Shown here in pieces: positions 33,178 to 41,520 of a stretch of DNA of 64,000 nt; position 1 is the first letter of the stretch, and each line of letters begins with the position of its first letter. The position numbers and the translations under genes are program-made. The DNA is from Azospirillum brasilense (GTDB taxonomy: Bacteria > Pseudomonadota > Alphaproteobacteria > Azospirillales > Azospirillaceae). Under the pieces are notes generated by a model. The model was not told where the DNA came from, made no database searches, and was given only the letters and a program-made list of their open reading frames with translations. The stretch spans positions 101,426-165,425 of the forward strand of contig NZ_VITH01000015.1 of the NCBI RefSeq assembly GCF_007827815.1. Direction: 5' to 3'.

Positions 33178-35044
33178 CGATTTCCCAGGCGATGCGCGCC
33201 GGCTCCTCGCCCAGCTCCGCTGAGCCGATGACGATCTCGCCGCGCGGCGGCAGCGGCAGCGGTTCACCGGCCTTCAGCCGCCGCGGCTCGGCCACCCCCG
33301 GAACGGCGATCTGGGTGCCGTTGCGGCTGAGATCCTCCACCACGAAGACGCCGTCCTGCCGCGACACCGCCGCGTGCCGGCGCGAGGCCGAGGCAATGTC
33401 GAGGACGAACTGGCACTGGGACGACCGCCCGATGACGAGCTGGGTCCCGTCCTCCGGGATCGCCCGGGTCTGGCCGCGCCAGAACAGCACCAGCCGCTCC
33501 GCCGCCACCTTCGCGACGTCGATCAGGACCGTCTCCTCGGTCGCCCGCGTCACGACGTCTCCAACAGGAGAGGCCAGCAAGGGGATGCTGAGCGACCGTT
33601 CGGCGTCCGGAATTGCCGCGATCTTGGCGATCAGCCCCTCGGCCAGCGCGCGCGGGATGCCGGCGGCGCGCAGGCGGCGGCCCAGGCCGCCGCGCACGTC
33701 GTCGGTGCTGACGCCGGGGGCGACCAGCTCGCGGGCCGAGGTGATGCTTTCGAACTCGGTGGCGACCTGCCGAATCAGGACGCTGAGCTTGTTGCGCCCG
33801 AAGGGACTGGTGGCGAGGTCGAGCAGATAGCCGATGCGCTGGGCCGGCGCCGGCAGGCGGGTGGCCAGACGCTGCACCGCCGTGTCGAAGGACGCGTCCT
33901 GCCCGCCGTGGCTCCACACCGTCTTGGCGCGCCGGGTCAATGCCTCGGCCATGCCGGCGCCACCCAGGAAGCCGTCGAAGTTGGTCAGCCGGTCGACGAT
34001 CATGCCGAAGGCCTTGCCCTCGGCCGCGGTGCCGGTGCGGGTCAGCGGGGTCAGGCCGGCCAGACCGCCCTGGACGCGGCGCAGCAGCGCCTTGCGCGTC
34101 TCGTCGAAGCCGCCACCGCCCAGCGCGTTGGACAGGGCCAGCAGCTCGTCGGTGTGGGGAAGCCGGTCGTCGAGGTCGCCGTGCATCGCCGCGATCAGGC
34201 TTTGCAGCGCCGCGCCGAGGTCGGGCGCGTAGCCGATCAGCGCGCGCACCGGCTCCCGCCCGTCCACCGTCTCCGCCAGCATCTGGTCGAGCAGGCGGCG
34301 GTTCGCCTCCTCCTCCCCGTCCTCGCGGTGGAAGCGCAGCAGCGCCTTGACCTTGCCGGGCCAGTCGCGGCAGGGCTCCAGCACCGCGGCGAAGGCGTGG
34401 GTGACCAGCCGGTCGCGCTCCTCCGGCGGGCGCTCTCCCGCCGCCGCCAGCAGGCCGCCCACCCCGCCGCGGGCCAGCGCCGCGTCGAAGGGCGCCAGCG
34501 TGTCCGACGCCTGCGCCATCTCCTTCAGCCGGGTGAACATCCGCATGAGCTGGTCATGGCGGTCGAACGGCTTCACGCCCAGCAGCGGCGCCTGAAGGGC
34601 GGCGAGCCGGCTGACCGCCGGATTGAACAGCAGGGCCTCCCGCTCGAAATAACGCAGCGGGTAGTAGCGGTGGAGCTGCTCGGCCGGGATCACCGCCTGA
34701 TCGTCCCAATAACCGCGCAGCAGGCGCAGCAGCAGCATCCGGCTCTCGTAGGAAAAGAGCTGGAGCGCGTCGGTGCAGAGAGTGGCGGGCCCGACGTCGG
34801 TCTCGTCGATGGTGGAGATGGTGGTCGGCTTGCCGCCGCCGGAGCTGGACTTCTGGAAGATGACCTCTTCCTTGCCGGCCTGATTCACTTTGGAAATCCG
34901 GACAACCGGAAATTTCGCAAGACGAAGCAGATAGGCGGCGCGTTCCCGCGCCGCGGCCTCGTCGGCAAAGACGCCGTCGATGTTGGGTTTGCCGCCCTGC
35001 TCGACGACCACTTCGAACGTGACGCTTCGTCGCCGTGACATCAT
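33167..35044 (-). CDS. FHA-domain protein, otherwise unknown
   Basis: A 625-residue cytoplasmic protein. Residues about 515-600 are a forkhead-associated domain with the phosphothreonine-binding motifs: QLVIGRSSQCQFVLD, SRRHAAVSRQDG and VEDLSRNGTQI. The rest is mostly helical with no family I can name; the N-terminal 70 residues (VTFEVVVEQGGKPNIDGVFADE) form a small beta/alpha unit. No Ser/Thr kinase gene is close by. Its end overlaps the convergent phosphopantetheinyl transferase gene. Confidence 0.8.
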   Translation of the reverse strand: MMSRRRSVTFEVVVEQGGKPNIDGVFADEAAARERAAYLLRLAKFPVVRISKVNQAGKEEVIFQKSSSGGGKPTTISTIDETDVGPATLCTDALQLFSYESRMLLLRLLRGYWDDQAVIPAEQLHRYYPLRYFEREALLFNPAVSRLAALQAPLLGVKPFDRHDQLMRMFTRLKEMAQASDTLAPFDAALARGGVGGLLAAAGERPPEERDRLVTHAFAAVLEPCRDWPGKVKALLRFHREDGEEEANRRLLDQMLAETVDGREPVRALIGYAPDLGAALQSLIAAMHGDLDDRLPHTDELLALSNALGGGGFDETRKALLRRVQGGLAGLTPLTRTGTAAEGKAFGMIVDRLTNFDGFLGGAGMAEALTRRAKTVWSHGGQDASFDTAVQRLATRLPAPAQRIGYLLDLATSPFGRNKLSVLIRQVATEFESITSARELVAPGVSTDDVRGGLGRRLRAAGIPRALAEGLIAKIAAIPDAERSLSIPLLASPVGDVVTRATEETVLIDVAKVAAERLVLFWRGQTRAIPEDGTQLVIGRSSQCQFVLDIASASRRHAAVSRQDGVFVVEDLSRNGTQIAVPGVAEPRRLKAGEPLPLPPRGEIVIGSAELGEEPARIAWEIVKR

Positions 35045-35129
35045 GGGTCTTGCAACTCATTCCCAAAGGCGTGGCGTCTTTTCCTGACCGTCATCGTACG
35101 GGAAGCGGATTGTCTGCGCAGCAAGATTC

Positions 35130-35164
35130 CGGGCCCGGCCCATGCCTGAATCGGGCCCGGCCCA
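35130..35164. repeat. Paired 13-bp direct repeat in a divergent promoter region
   Basis: CGGGCCCGGCCCA occurs at 35130-35142 and 35152-35164, a 22-base period (about two helical turns), between the divergent FHA and PBP4 genes. It may be a regulator site or a simple duplication. Confidence 0.5.
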
Positions 35165-35210
35165 CGATTGACGCGGATGCGGACCGCAGCCTTGCGTTAG
35201 ACTGTCCGCC

Positions 35211-36677
35211 ATGCGGATTCCGACCTTCTCCATCCTGCTCCTGCTGGCCTGCGTCACCGCGGTGTCGGCCTGCGCGTCCCCCTATTCCGCCACCGGTCCG
35301 GACGACCGGGCGGCGATCGCCCGCAACGGCTTTTCCGCCGATGACGTCGGCTACGTGCTGTTCGATCCGGACAGCGGCGCCGTCCTGGCGGAGCGGCAGC
35401 CGGCCAAGCCCTTCGCCCCGGCCTCGGTCGCCAAGCTGCCGGCGATGGCCGCCGCCCTGGCGGTGCTGGGGCCGGACCACCGGTTTGAGACCACGCTGCA
35501 CATCACTGGGCGGCTGGGAAACGGCGTGCTGGACGGCGACCTGATCCTCAAGGGCGGCGGCGACCCGTCGCTGTCCAGCGAAGGGCTGGCGGAACTGCTG
35601 CGCGATCTCGGCGCGCTGGGCGTCACGCGGGTGACCGGACGCTTCCTCTACGACACCTCCGCCCTGCCGGAGATGGCGGAGATCGACGCCGGGCAACCCT
35701 GGACCGCCGGCTACAACACCGGGGTCGGGGCGCTGTCGCTGAACTTCAACCGCTTCCGCTTCGACTGGGCGCGCCCCGCCGCCGCCGGCCAGCCGGTGCG
35801 GGTCAGCGCCTGGTCGGTGTCCGACGCCGGGCGCGTGCCGCTGGACAGCGTGACGGTGCAGGTGGGCGCCGGAGTGGGCGCCGCCTTCACCCCGCTCACC
35901 GCCACGGATGGGGCAGCGGCCAATGGGGAGCCTGGGGGCGAGCGCTGGCGATTCGCCCCTCAGCCGGGCATGGCGGCCAGCCTGTGGCTTCCGGTCACCC
36001 GGCCCGGTCTGGCGGCAGCCCACGTCTTCCGCCGGCTGGCCGCGGAGGCGGGGATCGCCCTGCCCGCCCCCGCTCCCGGCACCGTGCCGCCGACCGCCAC
36101 GCTGGCCGCCCTGCACCGCAGCGAGCCGCTGGAGACCCTGGCCCGGCAGGTCCTGCGCTACTCCAACAACCTGTCGGCGGAGCTGATCGGGCTGGCCGCC
36201 GCCCGGCGGCTGGACCCGGCGGTGCGGACGCTGCCGGAATCGGCGGCGGTGCTGACCGCGCCGGCCATGCTGGCGGCCCCGCGCACCGACTGGACGGGGC
36301 TGCGGCTGCTCAACCATTCGGGGCTCAGCGCCGCGTCGCGGATCACCCCGGCCCAGACCATGGCGCTGATCCAGGGCGCCGGCCCGGCGGTGCTCACCCT
36401 TCTGCCCGGCGAGGACGAGGGCAAGGTCCTGCCCCCCGGCGTGCGCGCCAAGTCGGGCACGCTGGCCTACGCCAAGGCGCTGGCCGGCACGCTGACCACC
36501 GCAAGCGGGCGCATCCTCGGCTTCGCCTTCTTCGTCACCGACGAGGAACGCCGCGCCGCCATGGACCGGACGATGGACCGCCGCATCGCCGAAATCCCCC
36601 CGGAGGCCCGCGCCTGGCTGGCCCGCTCCCGCAAGCTCCAGGCCGACTTGCTGGAGTTGTGGATCGCCGGTTTGTGA
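35211..36677 (+). CDS. dacB: PBP4-type D-alanyl-D-alanine carboxypeptidase/endopeptidase
   Basis: A 488-residue peptidase of family S13. The N-terminus is a lipoprotein-like signal (VSAC, Cys21). The three active-site motifs are present: SVAK at Ser72-Lys75, YSNN (SxN) near residue 320, and KSG near 418. The segments LKGGGDPSLSSE and TAGYNTGVGALSLNFNRF are also typical of DacB. It trims or opens peptidoglycan cross-links in the periplasm. The protein stands alone in its transcription unit. Confidence 0.92.
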   Translation: MRIPTFSILLLLACVTAVSACASPYSATGPDDRAAIARNGFSADDVGYVLFDPDSGAVLAERQPAKPFAPASVAKLPAMAAALAVLGPDHRFETTLHITGRLGNGVLDGDLILKGGGDPSLSSEGLAELLRDLGALGVTRVTGRFLYDTSALPEMAEIDAGQPWTAGYNTGVGALSLNFNRFRFDWARPAAAGQPVRVSAWSVSDAGRVPLDSVTVQVGAGVGAAFTPLTATDGAAANGEPGGERWRFAPQPGMAASLWLPVTRPGLAAAHVFRRLAAEAGIALPAPAPGTVPPTATLAALHRSEPLETLARQVLRYSNNLSAELIGLAAARRLDPAVRTLPESAAVLTAPAMLAAPRTDWTGLRLLNHSGLSAASRITPAQTMALIQGAGPAVLTLLPGEDEGKVLPPGVRAKSGTLAYAKALAGTLTTASGRILGFAFFVTDEERRAAMDRTMDRRIAEIPPEARAWLARSRKLQADLLELWIAGL

Positions 36678-36770
36678 GGGTTTTGGGTTGCAAACGCCCG
36701 CAACCGTGACGCTTGGCGAAGGGCGACGGTCGGTTGTACACTGCGACCGAATGTCCCACTGAGGTTCTGG

Positions 36771-37403
36771 ATGCCGATCACCCCGCGCGCACGCCGACTC
36801 CAGCAGGGTTCCGAGACACCGGACATCGCGGCCAACCGCTACCACGACCGGCAATTGGGCGCGGAGGTGGTCAACATCGTGGTCGGCGGCTGCGTGGTCA
36901 GCGACGACCCGAACGTCGTCATCACCACCACGCTGGGCTCCTGCATCGCCGCCTGCCTGTTCGACCCCGTCGCGGCGATCGGCGGGATGAACCACTTCCT
37001 GCTGCCCGACCACAACGGCGACCGGCTGTCCATTTCCTCGCGCTACGGCAGTGCCGCCATGGAACAGCTCATCAACCGGCTGCTGGCCGCAACGGGGCGG
37101 CGCGACCGGCTGCGCGCCAAGATCTTCGGCGGGGCCAGCGTGAACGGAGCGCCGCGCAGCGCCGGCATCGGCCAGCGCAACGTCGAGTTCGTCATGGAGT
37201 ATCTGGCGGCCGAAGGCATCCCGACGATGAGTTGGGACGTCGGCGGCACCGCGGCCCGCGCGGTGCGCTTCTACCCCACCTCCGGCCGCACCCAGCGCCG
37301 CCTGATCGGGGAGGAGACGGTGCGCGACATCGCGCGCTCCGAGACCTCCTTCATGGACCGGCTGCGCAAGACCGGGATCGATGGCGACGTGGAACTGTTC
37401 TGA
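36771..37403 (+). CDS. cheD: Chemoreceptor glutamine deamidase CheD
   Basis: A 210-residue CheD protein. The catalytic Cys58 lies in TTTLGSCIAACLFD and His75 in GGMNHFLLP; AKIFGGASVN and the NVEFVMEYLAAEGI helix are also conserved. CheD deamidates glutamine side chains of chemoreceptors and can bind CheC or CheY. It is not next to the chemosensory operon, which starts 3.6 kb downstream, and the genes between are unrelated. The N-terminus is about 30 residues longer than usual. Confidence 0.92.
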   Translation: MPITPRARRLQQGSETPDIAANRYHDRQLGAEVVNIVVGGCVVSDDPNVVITTTLGSCIAACLFDPVAAIGGMNHFLLPDHNGDRLSISSRYGSAAMEQLINRLLAATGRRDRLRAKIFGGASVNGAPRSAGIGQRNVEFVMEYLAAEGIPTMSWDVGGTAARAVRFYPTSGRTQRRLIGEETVRDIARSETSFMDRLRKTGIDGDVELF

Positions 37404-37408
37404 TCCCC

Positions 37409-38230
37409 ATGCTCCATGGATTGTCCCGCCTGCTGCCCGCCATCGCGGACCAGAATCTCGACGAGGCCGCCGTCTACCGGCGGGAGTCGCTGTACGAGCG
37501 CCCGCGCTACGAAGGCGCCCGCGGCCTGATCCCCGCCGCCGGCCCGCTGCTCTGCCCGCTCTGCGGGCGGGAGGCGGCGCGCTTCCTGCCCTTCGGGCTG
37601 GGCGGGCGGCGCAACGCCCGCTGCCCGGACTGCGGGTCGCTGGAGCGCCACCGCTTCCTGTGGAGCTTCCTGGCGGAGCGGACCGACGTGCTGCGCCGCT
37701 CCCTGCGTATCCTGCACACCGCGCCGGAGCCCTGCCTGGAGCCGCTGCTGCGGGCGCGGCACGGCCGGCGCTACGTCACGCTGGACCGCTTCAACCCGGC
37801 CGCCGACGTGCAGGCCGACCTGACCGACCTGCCCTTCCCAAATGGTCGATTCGACCTCGTGCTGTCCAGCCACGTGCTGGAGCATGTCCCCGACGACCGC
37901 GCCGCGCTGCGCGAGATTGCCCGCGTCCTGACGCCCTCCGGCCGCGCCGTCCTGCTGTTCCCCTACGACCCCAAGGGGCCGACGCGGGAGGACCCGGCGA
38001 TGGACACCCCGGCCAAGCGGCTGGCCGCCTTCGGCCATCCCTATCACTACCGGATTTATGGTACGGATACCCCCCAGCGCATGGCCGAGTCCGGGCTGGA
38101 CGCCACGCTCGTCTCCTCCACGGCGATGCTGAGCGCGCACCGGCGGCGGCGGCGGCGCATCAACCGCAACCACCTGTTCCTGGCGCGCCCGCGCGCCGGA
38201 GCGGGCCGGGCGTCCGGGGAGGGGTCATGA
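37409..38230 (+). CDS. Class I SAM methyltransferase with zinc ribbon
   Basis: A 273-residue protein. Residues 45-75 carry two CxxC pairs (LCPLCG and RCPDCG) that should bind zinc. The methyltransferase core follows: ADLTDLPFPNGRFDLVLSSH region with HVLEHVPDDRAALREIARVL, the classic post-motif of type 11 methyltransferases. The nucleotide-binding glycine loop is unusual because the first strand reads LRILHTAPEPCLEPLL, without the usual GxGxG. The substrate is unknown. It follows cheD by five bases and overlaps the next gene by four. Confidence 0.82.
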   Translation: MLHGLSRLLPAIADQNLDEAAVYRRESLYERPRYEGARGLIPAAGPLLCPLCGREAARFLPFGLGGRRNARCPDCGSLERHRFLWSFLAERTDVLRRSLRILHTAPEPCLEPLLRARHGRRYVTLDRFNPAADVQADLTDLPFPNGRFDLVLSSHVLEHVPDDRAALREIARVLTPSGRAVLLFPYDPKGPTREDPAMDTPAKRLAAFGHPYHYRIYGTDTPQRMAESGLDATLVSSTAMLSAHRRRRRRINRNHLFLARPRAGAGRASGEGS

Positions 38231-39252
38231 GCAGCCGCAGCTTCCGCATCGCCACCTTCAACCTGGAAAGCCTGGACGACACCGGCGACCTCTCCTTCGA
38301 GGAGCGCGCCGCCGTGCTGCGTCCGCAGCTGGAGCGGCTGGACGCCGACATTCTGTGCCTTCAGGAGGTCAACGGCCAGCGCGACGCGAAGGGGGAACCG
38401 CGCACCCTGCGCGCTCTGAACCGGCTGCTGGAGGGCGGCCCCTACGCCGATTTCCACCGGACCTCCGGCGGCGAGGGGACCAAGCTGGCCGACCGCCACA
38501 ACCTCGTGCTGGTCAGCCGCTGGCCGATCCTGGCGGCGCGGCAGTACCGGCACGATCTGGTGCCCTCCCCGCAGGTCCGCATGGTCACCGCCGACCCGGC
38601 CCAGCCCGGCGGCGACGCCGTGGCCTGGGACCGCCCGGTGCTGCATGGCGAGATCGGGCTGCCCGGCGGGCGGCGGCTGCACGTCTTCAACCTGCATCTG
38701 CGCGCGCCGATCGCCGCGCCGGTGCCGGGGCAGAAGAAGAACGCCTCCACCTGGAAGAGCGTCGGCGGCTGGGCGGAGGGTTTCTATCTGGCCTCGATCA
38801 AGCGGGCCGGGCAGGCGCTGGAGGCCCGGCTAGCGGTGGAGCGGGTGTTCGACGCCGACCCGCAGGCGCTGATCCTGGTCGCCGGCGACCTCAACGCCGA
38901 GATCGAGCAGACCCCCGTCCGCATCATCCGCGCCGACCTGGACGAGACCGGCAACGGCCATCTCGCCGGGCGGTCGCTGGTGCCGCTGGAGCGCTCCGTG
39001 CCCGAGGAGCGGCGCTTCACCGTGCTGCACGGCGGCGACGCGGTGATGCTCGACCATCTGCTGGTGTCGCGCGCCCTGCTGGGCTGGTTCCGCTCCGCCG
39101 AAATCCACAACGAGGCGCTGGGCGACGAGTTGGTCGCCCACGCCACGGTCAGCCATTCCCCGGAAAGCTATCACGCGCCGCTGGTCGCCCGCTTCGAGCT
39201 GCCGGATCAGACTGTGACGGAGACGATGGCGCCCGGCGAACCGGCGCCGTAA
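38227..39252 (+). CDS. Endonuclease/exonuclease/phosphatase-family protein
   Basis: A 341-residue EEP-fold hydrolase. It begins with RIATFNLESL, then DADILCLQEVNG (metal-binding Glu), NLVLVSRWPIL, LHVFNLHLRAP, LVAGDLNAE (catalytic Asp and Asn), MLDHLLVSRAL and SHSPESYHAPLVARF with the terminal His. It could act on nucleic acid, phospholipid or another phosphodiester. There is no signal peptide. Its last 46 bases overlap the convergent FlaG-like gene. Confidence 0.88.
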   Translation: MSSRSFRIATFNLESLDDTGDLSFEERAAVLRPQLERLDADILCLQEVNGQRDAKGEPRTLRALNRLLEGGPYADFHRTSGGEGTKLADRHNLVLVSRWPILAARQYRHDLVPSPQVRMVTADPAQPGGDAVAWDRPVLHGEIGLPGGRRLHVFNLHLRAPIAAPVPGQKKNASTWKSVGGWAEGFYLASIKRAGQALEARLAVERVFDADPQALILVAGDLNAEIEQTPVRIIRADLDETGNGHLAGRSLVPLERSVPEERRFTVLHGGDAVMLDHLLVSRALLGWFRSAEIHNEALGDELVAHATVSHSPESYHAPLVARFELPDQTVTETMAPGEPAP

Positions 39253-39770
39253 GCCCCCGCGGCACGGGGAGCGGCGGAAACGGCGGCGGGAATGGTGCCC
39301 GCCGTTGCGCTTGCCGCGGCGGGTGGCGTTTCGCCGGACGGAATGCCGGTCCGCAGGGCGGCGCCGAATCCCGGTCCGGCGTTCCGCCCCGCACCGCCCG
39401 ACGGCGCGGGACCCTTGCCGGCGCCACGGTCTTCCGCCGCGTCGGTCGCGCCGCCCAGGCGGCTGGCAGTGCGGCGGTATTCCTCCACCACCTGCTGCGC
39501 CGGAATCTGGTTCTGGGTCTCGCCCGACGAGCGGTCGCGGAAATAGATGACGGCCAGCCGGGCGTCCTGGTCGTAGCGCAGGACCGGGCTGATGTAGCCG
39601 CCCGCCACCACCACCGGATCGGACGGGGACCCAGCCGTGGGTTGGGTCGCGGCGTTGGGCGGGGTTTGGGAGGTCGGTGCCGTGGCGTCGGCCACGGACT
39701 GCGGCGTCGGAACCGCCGATGCCGGAGTCGGCCGGTTCGCCTGGATGCCGGAAACGTTTCGGATGTCCAT
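39207..39770 (-). CDS. FlaG-like protein
   Basis: A 187-residue protein. The central part (about 63-100: SPVLRYDQDARLAVIYFRD then GETQNQIPAQQVVEEYRR) matches the short conserved core of FlaG, a flagellin-associated protein thought to limit filament length. N- and C-terminal regions are Ala/Pro/Thr/Gly-rich and disordered looking. The assignment is tentative because the core is only about 40 residues. No other flagellar structural gene lies in the window. Confidence 0.55.
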   Translation of the reverse strand: MDIRNVSGIQANRPTPASAVPTPQSVADATAPTSQTPPNAATQPTAGSPSDPVVVAGGYISPVLRYDQDARLAVIYFRDRSSGETQNQIPAQQVVEEYRRTASRLGGATDAAEDRGAGKGPAPSGGAGRNAGPGFGAALRTGIPSGETPPAAASATAGTIPAAVSAAPRAAGAYGAGSPGAIVSVTV

Positions 39771-39839
39771 GGCTGGCCGCCTTTCCCCTGCGGACCCGGA
39801 GCCGGACGAGCCGGGCGGGCCCCGATGGACGACGCGCGA

Positions 39840-40082
39840 TCAGACCGTGATGTTGAGGTTCTGTCCGCGGGTCGGGGTGGTGTTGCCGCCCGACGACAGG
39901 GCCTGCTGGCTCTGCTGCGCCTGCTGGTCCTGGGCCTGGACCTGCTGACGGCGATCCTCTTCGGCCTTCTGGGCCTGCTGGTTCGCGTCGGTTCCCCGGG
40001 TTTGCTGCAGGGCCGCCGGCCCGCTGCTTAACGGTGTCGTGAAGGGCTGCTGTTGGAAGCCCCCTATGCCGCTGACGCCCAT
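39840..40082 (-). CDS. Small Gln-rich hypothetical protein
   Basis: An 80-residue protein starting MGVSGIGGFQQQPF. It is rich in Gln (QQVQAQDQQAQQSQQ) and has no recognised domain. It lies upstream of the FlaG-like gene on the same strand. I chose the ATG at 40082; the frame is open further upstream. Confidence 0.5.
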   Translation of the reverse strand: MGVSGIGGFQQQPFTTPLSSGPAALQQTRGTDANQQAQKAEEDRRQQVQAQDQQAQQSQQALSSGGNTTPTRGQNLNITV

Positions 40083-40264
40083 GACACGCACTCCTCGCTG
40101 TCCGCACTCCCAAGATGGTAGAGTAGGCAAAAATTGCCGCGCGTTCAAGTGGGACTCACGGCCTATTCCTCGCAAGACACGCGCAAGTCGCCGCAGCGCT
40201 CGCTTTGCGCGTGGACTCGCCGTGAGCCGCGTCTTTTATTTGCGCAAATGCGGAAGCGGACAGG

Positions 40265-40699
40265 TCAGGCCGGTTCCGGTTCCAGGAAAGCGCCCTCGCG
40301 AATCGCGAAGTCGAAGCGCCCGCCGTCGAGCGCCGTCACGTCGTAGGTCAGCGACCGGTCGATGCTGTTGTCGGCGTTGAAGGTCAGCACCCGCGGCCGC
40401 AGCGTCGCCAGTTCCGTCGGCTGGCAGTACCAGGAGGCGGCGATGATCACCTCGTCCCCCGGCTGGCAGCTCCGCGCCGCCGAGCCGTTCAGCACGCAGC
40501 AGCGCGAACCGCGCTCGCCGTAGATCACGTAGGTGCTGATCCGCGCGCCGGAGTTCTTGTTCCAGATCTCCACGAATTCCAGCGGATAGATCCCGACCGC
40601 TTCGCAATGTTCCGGATCGAGCGTGATCGATCCCTGGTAGTTCAGGTTGGCGTCGGTGACACGCAGGCAATGCAGCTTCGCTCGAACAACCTTGATCAT
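40265..40699 (-). CDS. panD: Aspartate 1-decarboxylase
   Basis: A 144-residue pyruvoyl enzyme that makes beta-alanine for pantothenate and CoA. The self-cleavage site is Gly23-Ser24 in LNYQGSITLD, Lys8 is the conserved active-site lysine, and IWNKNSGARISTYVIYGERGS matches the family substrate region. The C-terminal part is about 18 residues longer and more diverged than in typical PanD (about 126 residues), and it holds several extra cysteines, so function is likely but not certain. Confidence 0.82.
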   Translation of the reverse strand: MIKVVRAKLHCLRVTDANLNYQGSITLDPEHCEAVGIYPLEFVEIWNKNSGARISTYVIYGERGSRCCVLNGSAARSCQPGDEVIIAASWYCQPTELATLRPRVLTFNADNSIDRSLTYDVTALDGGRFDFAIREGAFLEPEPA

Positions 40700-40795
40700 G
40701 GAGCCCCTCCGGTCGTGTGGCCGCGGGCCGGACGGTGGCGGCCGGGGGATGTTTGTAACCGCAACTGCGAAAACAGCAAGCGTTCCGGCAGCCAT

Positions 40796-40815
40796 GGTAT
40801 GACCGGCGTCATACC
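40796..40815. promoter_or_regulatory. Perfect 8-bp palindrome upstream of panD
   Basis: GGTATGAC and GTCATACC flank a 4-base spacer (CGGC), in the 284-base gap between divergent panD and cheW, about 100 bases upstream of the panD start. It has the form of a dimeric regulator operator. Confidence 0.5.
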
Positions 40816-40983
40816 GCTACCTTGGGCTGAGGCTTTTGCCTTTGGTGGTATTTCCATCCCAGGTGCGATGCGGCATGTTCTGCGCCGGTTTCAAGCCCCC
40901 CGGCGCCGCCCAATAATTAAGGGTCCTGGGTCCGGCCGCGTGTTTCGGACCCGACAACTGACGTAGGAAGGTGTGCGCCCGCG

Positions 40984-41520
40984 ATGGCTGCGACGGCATC
41001 CGCGACACGGTATGTGATCTTTTCCGTCTCCGGCAGGGCCCTGGCCTTGCCGGCGGAGTCCGTGCGCCGGTTCCTGCCGCTGCCCCGGCTCGACCGCCCG
41101 CCCGCGGCGCCCGCCGTGGTCGCCGGCCTGTTCCGCTACCAGGGCCGCGCCGTCCCGGTCCTGCGCCTCGACCTGCTGTTCGGCTTCGAGGCCGCGCCGC
41201 CGGAGCTGTACGCGCCGCTGTTCCTGATCGACTGGGACGGCCGCCCGCTGGCGCTGCTGGCCGACCGGGTGTTCAACATCCTGCCCGTCTCCGACACGGA
41301 GCGGACGGCGGCCGACCCCGGCCTGTCCTTCAACGGCTGCGCCGTGGCAACCATCCCCCACGGCGGCCCCCATGATGGCGGGACAGCCACGGTGATCGAT
41401 CCGGCCCGTCTGCTGACCGAGGCGGAGGGCCGGCTGCTCGCCGCCTTCCAGGCCATGGCCGACGAGCGTCTGGCCCGGCTCGGCGCCCCCGATTCCGAGA
41501 CCGGCGGGGAGGCCCGATGA
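40984..41520 (+). CDS. cheW: CheW-like adaptor 1 (WspB-like)
   Basis: A 178-residue protein with one CheW domain (about residues 8-145): RYVIFSVSGRALALPAESVRRFLPL, VAGLFRYQGRAVPVLRLDLLFG, and LFLIDWDGRPLALLADRV. It should couple the receptor to CheA. It is first in a run of seven genes joined by four-base overlaps. Gene order (CheW, CheR-TPR, CheW, MCP, CheA-REC, CheB) is that of Wsp-type alternative-function systems, so I label it WspB-like. Confidence 0.9.
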   Translation: MAATASATRYVIFSVSGRALALPAESVRRFLPLPRLDRPPAAPAVVAGLFRYQGRAVPVLRLDLLFGFEAAPPELYAPLFLIDWDGRPLALLADRVFNILPVSDTERTAADPGLSFNGCAVATIPHGGPHDGGTATVIDPARLLTEAEGRLLAAFQAMADERLARLGAPDSETGGEAR

